Of a stretch of DNA of 64,000 bases, positions 35,524 to 45,226 are shown piece after piece. Position numbers and translations under genes: made by a program. The stretch is from Phyllobacterium endophyticum (lineage in GTDB: Bacteria; Pseudomonadota; Alphaproteobacteria; Rhizobiales; Rhizobiaceae): positions 992,001-1,056,000 of the forward strand of contig NZ_PGGN01000001.1 of the NCBI RefSeq assembly GCF_003010935.1, given 5' to 3'. The notes below the pieces were generated by a model. It was not told the DNA's origin and made no database searches. It was given only the letters and a program-made list of their open reading frames with translations. Position 1 is the first letter of the stretch. Every line of letters starts with the position of its first letter.

Positions 35524-36093
35524 ATGAGCCTGTCAATTCATACAGATAACCATGTGAGGTCACCCTACCCAAGTGATGCTGCCGCCGAAGTTTCGGCGGC
35601 CCTGACGACCCTGCTTGCGGACACGTTCGCCTTATACCTAAAGACGAAAAGCTTTCATTGGCACATGGCCCCGACGGGTTTTGGTATCTTTCAGCCTCTG
35701 CTGGACGAACAAGCCGAACAGATACTTTCGATTACAGACATTATCGCCGAACGTATCCGCGAACTCGGAGGCACAACTCTCCATTCGATTGGTCATATCG
35801 GGCGTCTTCAAAGACTTGCCGATAACGACACCGACTATCTCACGCCCGCAGAGATGTTGACCGAACTTGCCAGCGACAACAGGCAGCTCTCTTCATTCCT
35901 GCGCACCACCCGCGATGTCTGCGACATGCACTGGGATTTCCAGACGGCAGAATATTTCGAGACATGGATCGACGAGGCCGATGGCCGAACCTGGTTTCTC
36001 GTCGAAGCGTGGCGTGCGCACCTCAGGTCGATCCCCACAACGGCTGCGGCACTGCAGGCGCCAACGACACTACCTGAAAGGCTGACAAAATGA
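35524..36093 (+). CDS. dps: Dps/ferritin-like DNA-protection protein
   Basis: Iron-storing, DNA-protecting protein of starved or oxidatively stressed cells; 189 residues. The ferroxidase residues are present: KSFHWHMAP gives His45 and His47, and LLDEQAEQI gives Asp61 and Glu65. The four-helix pattern is complete, with about 20 extra residues at the C terminus. It is first in an operon with the oxalate decarboxylase gene (ATGA overlap). Such coupling links acid/oxalate stress with iron and peroxide protection. Confidence 0.85.
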   Translation: MSLSIHTDNHVRSPYPSDAAAEVSAALTTLLADTFALYLKTKSFHWHMAPTGFGIFQPLLDEQAEQILSITDIIAERIRELGGTTLHSIGHIGRLQRLADNDTDYLTPAEMLTELASDNRQLSSFLRTTRDVCDMHWDFQTAEYFETWIDEADGRTWFLVEAWRAHLRSIPTTAAALQAPTTLPERLTK

Positions 36094-37313
36094 ACGCTTT
36101 CAACCGTCGTGAGGCACTCCTGGCACTATCTGCAGGAGGCGTTGTTGCCGCCACAGGGACAGCGAGTTTTGCCGCGGGCTTGCCCCAACCGCAAGGTTCC
36201 CACGTGGGCGGCGATGACCCTGGGCCGCGAAATCCCGATCGGGACGTCCAAAATCCCGACATTCTCAATCCACCGGCTACCGATGCCGGCACCTTGCCCA
36301 ACCTGCGCTTCTCCTTCGCGGATGCGCCGACAAAACAATACGCCGCGGGCTGGACCCGCCAGGTTACGAAACGGGAACTTGGAATATCCAAGAGCATCGC
36401 CGGTGTTGATATGCGGCTGAACGCCGGCGGTGTTCGAGAGTTGCACTGGCACAAAGAAGGCGAATGGGCCTACATACTTTATGGAACTGCCAGAGTTACA
36501 GCTGTCGATCCCGATGGCAGAAATTTCGTCGGCGATCTTGGTCCTGGTGATATCTGGTACTTTCCATCCGGTACGCCGCACTCCATCCAGGGGCTTGGGC
36601 CCGACGGTTGCGAATTTCTGCTTGTTTTCGACGATGGCGGTTTTGATGAAGACAGCACATTCCTGCTGAGCGACTGGTTCCGGCATATACCCAAGAGCAT
36701 TCTGGCCAAGAATTTCGGCGTGCCTGCAGCTAGCTTCGATCATCTCCCGGCACCCAGTGACCGCTACATCTTCAATCTGCCCGTTCCGGGGAGCCTTGAC
36801 AGCGACAGGATTGCTGGCGCGACAACAGTCCCAAACGGGTTCGTACATCGGATGAGTTCACAGACTCCCATAAAATCCGCCGGAGGCACTGTGCGCATAA
36901 CAGACTCGCGCAATTTTCCCGCGGCGAAAACGATTGCCGCAGCGCTTGTGGAAATCGAGCCCGGGGGCATGCGAGAGTTGCACTGGCACCCGAACACCGA
37001 TGAATGGCAATACTATATTCAAGGCATCGGACGAATGGGTGTGTTTGCGGCCAACGGTGCCTCTCGCACGTTCGATTTCGCAGCCGGGGACGTAGGCTAT
37101 GTGCCATTCGCGACGGGTCATTACGTCGAAAACACTGGCGACAAGCCGCTTGTGTTTCTCGAGATGTTCAAAAGTGACCATTATGCGGATGTGTCCCTCA
37201 ATCAGTGGCTGGCGCTAACGCCACCAGAACTCGTCTCGGGGCATCTGAATTTCGACGCTGCGACTATGAAGGCTTTAAAAGCAGGCAAGCAGCCCGTCGT
37301 GGGTTCCGCTTAG
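36090..37313 (+). CDS. oxdC: Oxalate decarboxylase, bicupin, Tat-exported
   Basis: Mn-dependent conversion of oxalate to CO2 and formate with consumption of a proton. 407 residues. The N terminus [14 protein letters not shown] has a twin-Arg pair and hydrophobic core, so periplasmic location is likely. Cupin 1 has metal ligands His119, His121, Glu125 ([10 protein letters not shown]) and His164; cupin 2 has His298, His300, Glu305 and His344. The active-site lid reads FDEDST, keeping the Glu that corresponds to the decarboxylase-determining lid Glu (SENST of Bacillus OxdC), which favours decarboxylase over oxidase. It overlaps dps and precedes a formate channel gene. Confidence 0.9.
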   Translation: MNAFNRREALLALSAGGVVAATGTASFAAGLPQPQGSHVGGDDPGPRNPDRDVQNPDILNPPATDAGTLPNLRFSFADAPTKQYAAGWTRQVTKRELGISKSIAGVDMRLNAGGVRELHWHKEGEWAYILYGTARVTAVDPDGRNFVGDLGPGDIWYFPSGTPHSIQGLGPDGCEFLLVFDDGGFDEDSTFLLSDWFRHIPKSILAKNFGVPAASFDHLPAPSDRYIFNLPVPGSLDSDRIAGATTVPNGFVHRMSSQTPIKSAGGTVRITDSRNFPAAKTIAAALVEIEPGGMRELHWHPNTDEWQYYIQGIGRMGVFAANGASRTFDFAAGDVGYVPFATGHYVENTGDKPLVFLEMFKSDHYADVSLNQWLALTPPELVSGHLNFDAATMKALKAGKQPVVGSA

Positions 37314-37386
37314 CCGAGGGTCGACGCCACAAATCTTGGCGGAGCCAAAAAACATCTCAATGACACTACTCCCTAGGAAAACTGCC

Positions 37387-38211
37387 ATGTACGAAGAAGC
37401 AATTTCCAGACTTTCCGAATCCGGCAGGTCAAAGTCCAGCGCACTAACGGCTAACCCGATTTCATTCATCGTCGGCTCGGCGATGGCGGGTGCATATATC
37501 GGCTTCGGCGATATCATCATGTTTACCGTCGGCGCTCATGCCGATCCTGCGTGGAGTCATCTCGTGATGGGTGCCGTTTTCGCGTCGGCACTCACGATCG
37601 TCATCTTTGCCGGGTCTGAACTTTTCACAGGTATGGCCATGTATATGCCGCTTGCCCTTCTGAGCGGCAAGACTGGTCTGATTGACCTCCTGCGTGTTTG
37701 GATACTGTGCTGGCTGGGCAATTTCGCTGGAGCATTCTTGCTAGCCGTGCTTTTTAAACTTGGCGGGGGAGGTGTCCTTCTCGGCGACGGCAGTCCGGCT
37801 TTTTTTGCAGCGGTTGCGGCAAAAATCAGTGCCCCGGCCCATGAGCTTTTTGCACGCGGCATCATATGCAACTGGCTGGTTTGCCTGGCAATCTGGATGG
37901 CTTATCGAACTGAAAACGATGCTGCAAAGGTCTTCTTGATATTCTGGCCGATCATGATTTTCGTAGCCGCTGGTTTCGAACACTGCGTGGCGAACATGTT
38001 CGCTTTTTCACTGGCACTCCTCGGCCCTCATCCTGCGACCATCAGTGTATACGGCGCGTTGCACAATCTGGTATTTGTCACCTTGGGCAACATTGTTGGC
38101 GGCGGGATCATGGTGGCCGGCGGATACTGGGTGCAATTCGCAGGCACTGCACAGGCCACTTCAACGCTCGCGGCGCGCCGGACAACTCCTCCGGTCAGCA
38201 GGAATAGCTGA
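37387..38211 (+). CDS. Formate/nitrite transporter family channel (FocA/NirC type)
   Basis: Pentameric inner-membrane channel of 274 residues with six helices. Family stretches: AGAYIGFGDIIMFTVG, FAGSELFTG (first reentrant loop), GIICNWLVCLAIWMA and AAGFEHCVANMF. These include the pore His in the FEHCVANM motif. The ATG at 37387 has AGGAAA before it; starts at 37360 and 37336 are less well placed. It sits between oxalate decarboxylase and a formate-dehydrogenase-like gene, so formate is the likely cargo. Confidence 0.85.
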   Translation: MYEEAISRLSESGRSKSSALTANPISFIVGSAMAGAYIGFGDIIMFTVGAHADPAWSHLVMGAVFASALTIVIFAGSELFTGMAMYMPLALLSGKTGLIDLLRVWILCWLGNFAGAFLLAVLFKLGGGGVLLGDGSPAFFAAVAAKISAPAHELFARGIICNWLVCLAIWMAYRTENDAAKVFLIFWPIMIFVAAGFEHCVANMFAFSLALLGPHPATISVYGALHNLVFVTLGNIVGGGIMVAGGYWVQFAGTAQATSTLAARRTTPPVSRNS

Positions 38212-38248
38212 ACACACCCTATCAACACTGTTCGAAAGCGAATTTACC

Positions 38249-40570
38249 ATGGCCAGCAAACGACCCGACGGAATTGAAAGATATGATGCGCCTGCCGGAG
38301 GTTGGGGAGCGTTGAAGGCGGTAGCGGAGAGCCTCTCACGACAGCAGATCGTTGCGCAGGGCGCTGCGACACTCTTGAAGGTCAATCAACCCGACGGATT
38401 TGACTGTCCGGGCTGCGCATGGCCTGATCCGCGGCATACATCGTCGTTTGAGTTCTGCGAAAACGGTGCCAAGGCTGTAACGTGGGAATCGACCGCCAAA
38501 CGTCTGACACCTTCATTCTTTGCATCTCACACTCTCACAGAACTGTGGGATTGGCATGATCATGAGCTCGAAAATCAGGGGCGGCTGACTCACCCGCTGA
38601 TCTATGATTCGTCTTTGGACACCTATGTGGAAATTCAATGGGACGCCGCCTTCCGGATCATCGCCGCGGCGCTCAATGAACTTCCCGAACCGGACATGGC
38701 CGAATTCTATACTTCTGGCAGGGCTTCGAATGAAGCCGCGTTCCTCTTTCAACTTTTCGTGCGGGCTTACGGGACTAATAATTTTCCCGACTGTTCCAAT
38801 ATGTGCCACGAAGCGACGAGCGTCGGGCTGCCGCAGTCGATCGGCGTTGGCAAAGGCACTGTCACGCTCGAAGACTTTGATCATGCCGATGCGATCTTCA
38901 GTTTTGGGCACAATCCCGGTACTAATCATCCACGCATGATGACGACGTTGCGGGAAGCCGCAAAGCGCGGCGTTCCGATAGTCGTATTCAATCCGCTCAA
39001 GGAGCGGGCACTTGAGCGATTTGCTTCACCTCAAAGTGCCGTCGAGATGGCAACTTTGTCATCGACAGAGATCGCATCGGCCTATCACCAGGTGCGACCA
39101 GGAGGCGACGTTGCAGTTCTCAAGGGAATGATGAAGCGAATTTTCCAGCGCGACAGACAGGACATTGACAATGGCGGAAGCGGCCTGCTCGATCGCAGTT
39201 TTATCGCCGAGCACACGGATGGCATCGATGCCTTGCAAGCCGACATCGATGCGACTGCCTGGGAGGATGTCGAGGCGATCTCGGGTCTCACGCAGAAGGC
39301 CATCGAAAGCGCGGGCGACGTTTACCTGAAGGCCAGCAATGTCATTCTCTGCTACGGCATGGGGATCACGCAGCACAGGAACGGTACTTCCAACGTGCAG
39401 CAGATCGCCAATTTTCTGATGTTGCGCGGAAATATCGGTCGCCAGGGCGCCGGCATATGCCCGTTGCGAGGTCATTCGAATGTTCAAGGTGATCGCACCG
39501 TAGGTATCACCGAAGCGCCCAGCGCCGCCTTGCTTGATGGCATGGAACGCGCCTTTGGTTTTCGCCCGGTTGCGGGAAAAGGGCACAATGCTGTTGAGGC
39601 GATTGAAGCTATCCAGGATGGCCGGTCAAAAGCACTCATCTGCCTCGGTGGGAACCTCGCTGTGGCAATGTCCGACCCCGAGGCGACTTTCGCCGGCATG
39701 CGCAAGCTTGATCTGGCGGTTCACCTAACGACCAAGCTCAACCGTTCACATCTGCTAACCGCGAAGACGTTGATCTTGTTGCCTGTACTCGGCCGTACGG
39801 ATTCGGATGTTCAAGCGACCGGTCCACAATCCGTGACCGTCGAGGATTCAATGTCGATGGTCCATGCATCGCGAGGCTTTCTGAAACCGCCCAGCGAAGA
39901 GGTTCGTTCTGAACCGGCTGTAATTGCCGGTATCGCAAAAGCCACCCTTGGAAGCCGGCACGCCATTGCGTGGGATGCAATGATCGAAAACTACGACAGA
40001 ATCCGTGACAAGATCGAGGTCGTTTTTCCGGACTTCCATGATTTCAACGCAAGGATACGGCAACCAGGCGGGTTTCGTCTGAGCATTCCAGCTTCCAACC
40101 GCGATTGGCGAACCCCAGCCAGGAAAGCCCAGTTCCTGGTCACCGCAAGCCTTGATGAAGATCCTCAGCTGTCGGATCCCGACCTCCTTACTTTGACGAC
40201 CATTCGCAGCCACGATCAGTATAACACTACCATTTACGGTATGGATGATCGCTACAGGGGCGTGTTCGGGCGGCGAGATGTCATCTTTCTCAATAGCGAC
40301 GATTTGGCCAGCAGGGGTTTGGCTGACGGAGATATACTTGACGTTGAAGCAGCCCGTAACGCTGCTGAGATCGATGACCGCCGACGCCTGGTCCGCCGGC
40401 TCACTGCAATCGCGTATAATATCCCGCGCGGTTCCGCAGCCGGATACTACCCGGAGATGAACGGCCTGATCGCCTTGTCGCACTACGACCGTCGCTCCGG
40501 AACTCCTGGATTCAAGTCGATTCCCATCCGCATCAGGCTTGCGACTGCGCCGGATGGAGGTCGTGTGTGA
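38249..40570 (+). CDS. FdhF/YdeP family molybdopterin oxidoreductase
   Basis: 773-residue molybdenum-cofactor oxidoreductase of the YdeP branch. The N terminus has PDGFDCPGCAWPDP, only a CxxC where true formate dehydrogenases bind a 4Fe-4S cluster with four Cys. The active-site region reads FPDCSNMCHEATS, with Cys where FdhF has selenocysteine, followed by FGHNPGTNHPRMM and a C-terminal molybdopterin-binding domain (LTTIRSHDQYNTTIYGMDDRYRGV). E. coli YdeP contributes to acid resistance; here the neighbours suggest formate oxidation or a related redox role. The start at 38249 avoids 68 upstream codons that overlap the formate channel gene. Confidence 0.85.
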   Translation: MASKRPDGIERYDAPAGGWGALKAVAESLSRQQIVAQGAATLLKVNQPDGFDCPGCAWPDPRHTSSFEFCENGAKAVTWESTAKRLTPSFFASHTLTELWDWHDHELENQGRLTHPLIYDSSLDTYVEIQWDAAFRIIAAALNELPEPDMAEFYTSGRASNEAAFLFQLFVRAYGTNNFPDCSNMCHEATSVGLPQSIGVGKGTVTLEDFDHADAIFSFGHNPGTNHPRMMTTLREAAKRGVPIVVFNPLKERALERFASPQSAVEMATLSSTEIASAYHQVRPGGDVAVLKGMMKRIFQRDRQDIDNGGSGLLDRSFIAEHTDGIDALQADIDATAWEDVEAISGLTQKAIESAGDVYLKASNVILCYGMGITQHRNGTSNVQQIANFLMLRGNIGRQGAGICPLRGHSNVQGDRTVGITEAPSAALLDGMERAFGFRPVAGKGHNAVEAIEAIQDGRSKALICLGGNLAVAMSDPEATFAGMRKLDLAVHLTTKLNRSHLLTAKTLILLPVLGRTDSDVQATGPQSVTVEDSMSMVHASRGFLKPPSEEVRSEPAVIAGIAKATLGSRHAIAWDAMIENYDRIRDKIEVVFPDFHDFNARIRQPGGFRLSIPASNRDWRTPARKAQFLVTASLDEDPQLSDPDLLTLTTIRSHDQYNTTIYGMDDRYRGVFGRRDVIFLNSDDLASRGLADGDILDVEAARNAAEIDDRRRLVRRLTAIAYNIPRGSAAGYYPEMNGLIALSHYDRRSGTPGFKSIPIRIRLATAPDGGRV

Positions 40571-41133
40571 GGTGCCTTTTGTGTCGTCAGTAACCGCCCA
40601 GTCTTGCTCTTTCAACAGGCCTAGGACGCGACGGGATCTTCTAGTAGTTCCAGTCAGGGGTCGTAGAACGCTTTTGGCGATCTGTTCTTCCCGGCGCGTC
40701 CGACCATGATCAGCACAAATTTATGGCTTTCAATTGGAGCATGGCCAGCTTTGCCCTCCCCGGGGCGTGGTGCGTTACGCCGGTGCGGTACAGACAGCTT
40801 CGTATTAGAACTAGAGGCAAAAGGGTGCCGAAATCCTGCCCCTCACTCCACGAACATCAATCGTGTTCATCGACGCGACAGGCAACAAAGACTGCAGCGA
40901 TCCCATAAATCCGACGTTTGGACGCGGCGCTGCATTAGGAGCCGGTTACCGACGCTAATCAAGAAACCGTGGCGCAAATTGAAGCGTAAGAAGCTCGGAG
41001 TCGCCTCAGAACCGTTTCGCGCAATTGAGTTGACAGGCGAAGCCAACTGTCACGCAAATATCAGCTATAAATCGGTTGGAGCTTTTGTAGGTCGCGGTAA
41101 TGAGTGGTAGCAATGCAGTCGCAAAGCTGAAAA
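40571..41133. other. Gene-poor stretch at the tRNA-proximal end of the island
   Basis: About 560 bp with only unconvincing short frames. This is where a tRNA-targeting integrase gene would be expected, but no integrase motif could be read in any frame. Confidence 0.4.
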
Positions 41134-41209
41134 TGGTGCCGCTTAGGTGACTCGAACACCTGACCCCATCATTACGAATGATGTGCTCTACCAACTGAGC
41201 TAAAGCGGC
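41134..41209 (-). tRNA. tRNA-Thr (anticodon CGT)
   Basis: On the minus strand a complete cloverleaf: acceptor GCCGCTT/AAGCGGC, D arm GCTC-AGTTGGTA-GAGC, anticodon arm CATCA-TTCGTAA-TGATG giving anticodon CGT (reads ACG, Thr), variable GGGTC, T arm AGGTG-TTCGAGT-CACCT, discriminator A and encoded CCA. 76 nt. Its 3' half is duplicated at 4635-4685. Confidence 0.95.
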
Positions 41210-41478
41210 GGGGAACATGTTCCCGATCCTTAAATCGGCCATCACGATGTACCGGCGGATGACGCGCCTGATACCTTCATTGGACAACGATTGCAAGCCC
41301 GGAGATGGCAAGAGGTTATGTTGATGGCGCCATAGATTCCCCTTCCGCTTTATGGGAAGACGCTCATTTAGAATTTTTCTATTTTGCCGATAGACAAGTC
41401 CGCCGGAGCAGTTAATCTTTGATCGAGGACCTGTGAGGCCCGGAAGAGGCACGTCGGTCAATGTTCTGGGAGGGACCT

Positions 41479-41967
41479 ATGGCTAAAGTGGAACTGTTTG
41501 TGAATGGCCGGGCTGTCAAAGGCGAAGCCGAAGATCGCGCGCTGCTCGTACATTTCCTGCGTGAAAATCTTGGCCTGACTGGCACCCACGTAGGTTGTGA
41601 CACATCACAATGTGGTGCCTGCGTGGTGCATGTCGATGGCAGGGCGGTCAAATCCTGTACAATGCTCTTGGCCCAGGCCTCTGGCTCCTCGGTAACCACT
41701 ATCGAAGGTCTCAGTCAAAATGGCGAATTGCACCCGCTTCAGGTTGCGTTCCGCGAAAACCATGCACTTCAGTGTGGATTTTGTACACCTGGTATGATCA
41801 TGAGTTCTGCCGACATGATCAGGCGCCATCCGGAGGGGCTTGATGAGGCGACTGTGCGTCTTGAGCTTGAAGGCAATATTTGCCGCTGCACTGGTTATCA
41901 CAACATCGTCAAAGCCGTGCTCGATGCATCGGACAAACTCCGCAAGGCGCCAAGCGAGGCAGCCTGA
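41479..41967 (+). CDS. CoxS-like 2Fe-2S subunit of a molybdenum hydroxylase
   Basis: 162 residues with two 2Fe-2S clusters. The plant-type ferredoxin site has Cys40, Cys45, Cys48 and Cys60 ([10 protein letters not shown]), and the second site Cys99, Cys102, Cys135 and Cys137 (CGFC and CRC). It passes electrons from the Mo site to FAD in the trimeric enzyme with the next two genes. GGGAGG lies just before the ATG at 41479. First gene of a coxSLM-ordered operon. Confidence 0.9.
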   Translation: MAKVELFVNGRAVKGEAEDRALLVHFLRENLGLTGTHVGCDTSQCGACVVHVDGRAVKSCTMLLAQASGSSVTTIEGLSQNGELHPLQVAFRENHALQCGFCTPGMIMSSADMIRRHPEGLDEATVRLELEGNICRCTGYHNIVKAVLDASDKLRKAPSEAA

Positions 41968-42051
41968 ATAGCTGAATTCAGTTTAGCAGCCGTTTGCCGA
42001 AGTCCCACCTCAGGTTTTCGGCGAAGCGCCTGCAGCAGGGAGAGATAAGCC

Positions 42052-44397
42052 ATGGGTGTTGAAGGTATTGGAGCTCGCGTCCTTCGCAAGGAAGACAAGA
42101 GATTTATGACAGGCAAGGGCCGCTATACCGACGATATGGTGGTGCCCGGCATGAAGCATGCGGTGTTTGTGCGCAGTCCCCATGCCCACGCAAGGATCGC
42201 CGGAATAAACGTCGAGGAAGCCAAAAAGATGCCTGGCGTCATCGGCGTCCTCACCGGTAGTGAATTGAAAGCGGACGGCATCGGCAATCTCATTTGCGGT
42301 TGGATGATACATTCCAAGGATGGCAGCCCCATGAATATGGGAGCTTGGTCGCCGCTGGCGACTGACACGGTCCGCTATGTCGGAGATGCGGTCGTGCTCG
42401 TAATAGCTGACACCAAGGGCGAGGCGCGGGATGCTGCCGAGGCCGTCGACATATCCTATGATGAACTGCCCGTAGTGGTGAATGCAGTCGAGGCGCTCAA
42501 GCATGGTGCGCCGCAAATACATCCGGAAGCGTCGAACAATATGATCTTCGACTGGGATCTCGGCGATGAAATGGCGACAAACGACGCCTTCGCCAAAGCT
42601 GTGCACGTGACGAAGCTCGACATCGTCAACAATCGCCTCATACCTAATGCTATCGAGCCGCGGGCTACTCTTGGTGTGTACGACGCTGCGGAAGATCATT
42701 ATACGTGCTGGACGACTTCACAAAACCCGCACGTCGCTCGGCTCGTGATGAGCGCTTTTTATAATGTTGCACCAGAAAATAAGCTGCGCGTCATTGCGCC
42801 AGATGTCGGCGGCGGGTTCGGTTCCAAGATATTCATCTATCCAGAAGAGGTCGTCTGTCTCTGGGCTTCCAAGAAGACGGGCGTTCCCGTCAAGTGGGTG
42901 GGCGACCGCACCGAAAGCTTCCTGGCCGATGCGCACGGCCGAGATCACGTCACCCATGCCGAGATTGCTTTCGATCAGAACAACAAGATCCTTGGATTGA
43001 AGGTCCAGACGATTGCCAATTTCGGCGCCTATATGTCGTTGTTCTCAAGTTCGGTACCGACCTATCTCTATGCAACGCTTCTCTCCGGCCAATATGATAT
43101 TCCGGCCATTCATGCGAACGTAAAGGCGGTTTATACCAACACCGCGCCAGTCGATGCCTATCGTGGCGCAGGGCGTCCCGAAGCCACTTTTGTGCTTGAA
43201 CGGATTATGGAAACAGCGGCGCGGGAACTGAATGTATCGCCGGCCGAGCTTCGTCGGAAGAACTTCGTTCGCACATTTCCCCATCAGACGCCCGTGATCA
43301 TGAACTATGATACTGGAGACTTCGACGCCACGCTCGATGCTGCCATGCAAGCGGCGGATTACGCCGGGTTCGAGCAGCGCCGCCAACAGGCAGCAAAACG
43401 TGGAAAGCTGCGCGGTATCGGCATGAGTTGTTACATCGAGGCATGCGGTATCGCGCCTTCGGCGGCAGTAGGTTCCCTGGGTGCAGGTGTCGGGCTGTGG
43501 GAAAGCGCGGAAGTTCGCGTCAATGCGGTGGGGACAATCGAAATCCTTACCGGCTCGCATTCACACGGGCAGGGGCATGAAACCACCTTCGCCCAATTAG
43601 TAACGGAACGCTTCGGCGTGCCGATTGAAAGTGTTTCGATCGTGCATGGCGACACTGACAAGGTGCAGATGGGCATGGGAACCTATGGTTCGCGCTCAGG
43701 TGCCGTTGGCATGTCGGCGGTCGTCAAGGCTCTGGATAAGGTAGAGGCGAAGGCAAAGAAAATCGCAGCCCACCTGCTCGAGGCGGACGAAGCCGACATC
43801 GAGATCAACAACGGCGACGTCAGGGTGGTAGGCACCGACAAGTCTCTGCCTTGGTTCCAGGTGGCGCTGGCTGCCTACACCGCGCACAACCTGCCCTCGG
43901 GCATGGAGCCTGGGCTCAAGGAGGGCGCGTTCTACGACCCCGCCAATTTTACTTTCCCCGGCGGCTGTCATATCTGCGAGGTGGAAGTCGATCCCGAGAC
44001 AGGGGTGACGGAGATAGTGCAATTCGTCGCCGCGGATGATTTCGGCAAGATAATCAACCCGATGATTGTCGAGGGGCAGGTTCATGGGGGGCTGGCGCAG
44101 GGTATTGGACAAGCATTGCTTGAGGGCACGCATTACGATGCAAGTGGCCAACTGCTGACGGCGAGCTACATGGACTATGCGATGCCGCGGGCATTTGATC
44201 TGCCGTCGTTCAGAATTTTGACGACCGAAACGCCCTGTCTATCCAATCCGCTCGGCATTAAGGGGTGCGGCGAGGCAGGGGCAATCGGCTCGCCGCCAGC
44301 TGTGATCAATGCACTGACCGACGCTATTGGCAGCAACGAGCTTTCGATGCCGGCAACGCCGCAAGTCGTTTGGAACGCCATTCAGGCCATCAAGTAA
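42052..44397 (+). CDS. CoxL-like molybdopterin subunit, form II
   Basis: 781-residue catalytic subunit of the xanthine oxidase/CO dehydrogenase family. The active-site loop near residue 369 reads AYRGAGR, the form II signature, not the AYxCSFR of bona fide form I CO dehydrogenase. The catalytic Glu lies in GIKGCGEAGAIGSP near residue 741. The QGHET stretch and GGGFG motif of molybdopterin binding are present. Gene order S-L-M is that of form II. The real substrate is probably an aldehyde or heterocycle; CO oxidation is doubtful. Confidence 0.9.
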   Translation: MGVEGIGARVLRKEDKRFMTGKGRYTDDMVVPGMKHAVFVRSPHAHARIAGINVEEAKKMPGVIGVLTGSELKADGIGNLICGWMIHSKDGSPMNMGAWSPLATDTVRYVGDAVVLVIADTKGEARDAAEAVDISYDELPVVVNAVEALKHGAPQIHPEASNNMIFDWDLGDEMATNDAFAKAVHVTKLDIVNNRLIPNAIEPRATLGVYDAAEDHYTCWTTSQNPHVARLVMSAFYNVAPENKLRVIAPDVGGGFGSKIFIYPEEVVCLWASKKTGVPVKWVGDRTESFLADAHGRDHVTHAEIAFDQNNKILGLKVQTIANFGAYMSLFSSSVPTYLYATLLSGQYDIPAIHANVKAVYTNTAPVDAYRGAGRPEATFVLERIMETAARELNVSPAELRRKNFVRTFPHQTPVIMNYDTGDFDATLDAAMQAADYAGFEQRRQQAAKRGKLRGIGMSCYIEACGIAPSAAVGSLGAGVGLWESAEVRVNAVGTIEILTGSHSHGQGHETTFAQLVTERFGVPIESVSIVHGDTDKVQMGMGTYGSRSGAVGMSAVVKALDKVEAKAKKIAAHLLEADEADIEINNGDVRVVGTDKSLPWFQVALAAYTAHNLPSGMEPGLKEGAFYDPANFTFPGGCHICEVEVDPETGVTEIVQFVAADDFGKIINPMIVEGQVHGGLAQGIGQALLEGTHYDASGQLLTASYMDYAMPRAFDLPSFRILTTETPCLSNPLGIKGCGEAGAIGSPPAVINALTDAIGSNELSMPATPQVVWNAIQAIK

Positions 44398-44410
44398 GGG
44401 GGCACGTGCC

Positions 44411-45220
44411 ATGTATGAGACAAAGTACCACCGTGCTACCTCTGTTGAAGCGGGTGCAAGGCTCATGTCCGAGGCGGAAGACGGCAAGTTTCTAGCCGGC
44501 GGAATGACGCTCATCCCGACCATGAAACAGCGCTTGGCGTCGCCGAGCGATGTAATCGACCTGAGGCGAATCGAAGCAATGAAAGGTATCGTAATCAGTG
44601 GCCGGACGGTGCGCATTGGCGCAGCGACGACCCATTACGATGTCTCCATCGATGAGGAACTGGCAAAGATTTGCCCGGCCATCGTCAGCCTTGCGGCTCA
44701 TATCGGTGATCCGCAAGTTCGCAACATGGGAACGATTGGCGGGTCGATCGCCAACAATGATCCTGCTGCCGACTACCCATCTTCCATGTTGGCGCTGGAT
44801 GCGATGATCATTACCAATGAGCGCTCCATTCCCGCATCGGATTTCTTCGTTGGTCTTTTCGAGACGGCGTTGGAGCCTGGCGAAATCATAACGGCAGTGG
44901 AGTTTATCGCGCCGGATAGAGCAGCTTACAAGAAGTTTCCCAATCCGGCTTCGCTTTACGCCATGGCGGGGGTATTCGTGGCCAGGTCCGGCGATGTCAT
45001 TCGCGTTGCGGTGACTGGCGCGGGCGAAAACGGTGTCTTCAGGCTCATAGATGCCGAGGCAGCTTTAGCCAGCAATTTCAGCTCTGCGGCACTCGACAGC
45101 CTCATAGTGAACCCGGACGGCCTCCTGTCCGATATGCATGCTTCTGCTGACTACCGAGCCAATCTCGTGAAGGTCATGGCGAGACGGGCGATTGCGGAAA
45201 TCGCGAACAGACCGATGTAG
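44411..45220 (+). CDS. CoxM-like FAD-binding subunit
   Basis: 269 residues. FAD-binding motifs AGGMTLIPTMKQR near residue 34 and TIGGSIANNDPAADYP near 110 match the medium subunit of CO-dehydrogenase-type hydroxylases. GGGGGCACG precedes the ATG at 44411, 13 bp after coxL-like. It ends six bases from the convergent nitronate monooxygenase gene. Confidence 0.9.
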   Translation: MYETKYHRATSVEAGARLMSEAEDGKFLAGGMTLIPTMKQRLASPSDVIDLRRIEAMKGIVISGRTVRIGAATTHYDVSIDEELAKICPAIVSLAAHIGDPQVRNMGTIGGSIANNDPAADYPSSMLALDAMIITNERSIPASDFFVGLFETALEPGEIITAVEFIAPDRAAYKKFPNPASLYAMAGVFVARSGDVIRVAVTGAGENGVFRLIDAEAALASNFSSAALDSLIVNPDGLLSDMHASADYRANLVKVMARRAIAEIANRPM

Positions 45221-45226
45221 CTCTGT

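Larger units (their letters stand above)
4635..41209. mobile_element. Putative genomic island bounded by tRNA-Thr 3'-end direct repeats
   Basis: A 51-bp segment at 4635-4685 repeats 41134-41184 in the same orientation with two mismatches. The right copy is the 3' half of a complete tRNA-Thr(CGT) gene on the minus strand, from the anticodon stem to CCA. The left copy is only that fragment. In tRNA-targeting integration the element lies 3' of the reconstituted tRNA and the displaced 3' end marks its far border, exactly the arrangement seen. The interior is rich in accessory functions, small exported proteins, a pseudogene and gene-poor stretches. No integrase, transposase or conjugation gene is recognisable, so the element would be old and immobile, or the repeat could mark a smaller past insertion. 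Confidence 0.5.

Noticed and set aside
41006-41461. 151-residue minus-strand frame around the tRNA
   Set aside because: Its only notable segment is a translation of tRNA-Thr itself.
41479-45220. True CO dehydrogenase (coxMSL, form I)
   Set aside because: The active-site motif is AYRGAGR and gene order is S-L-M, so form II.
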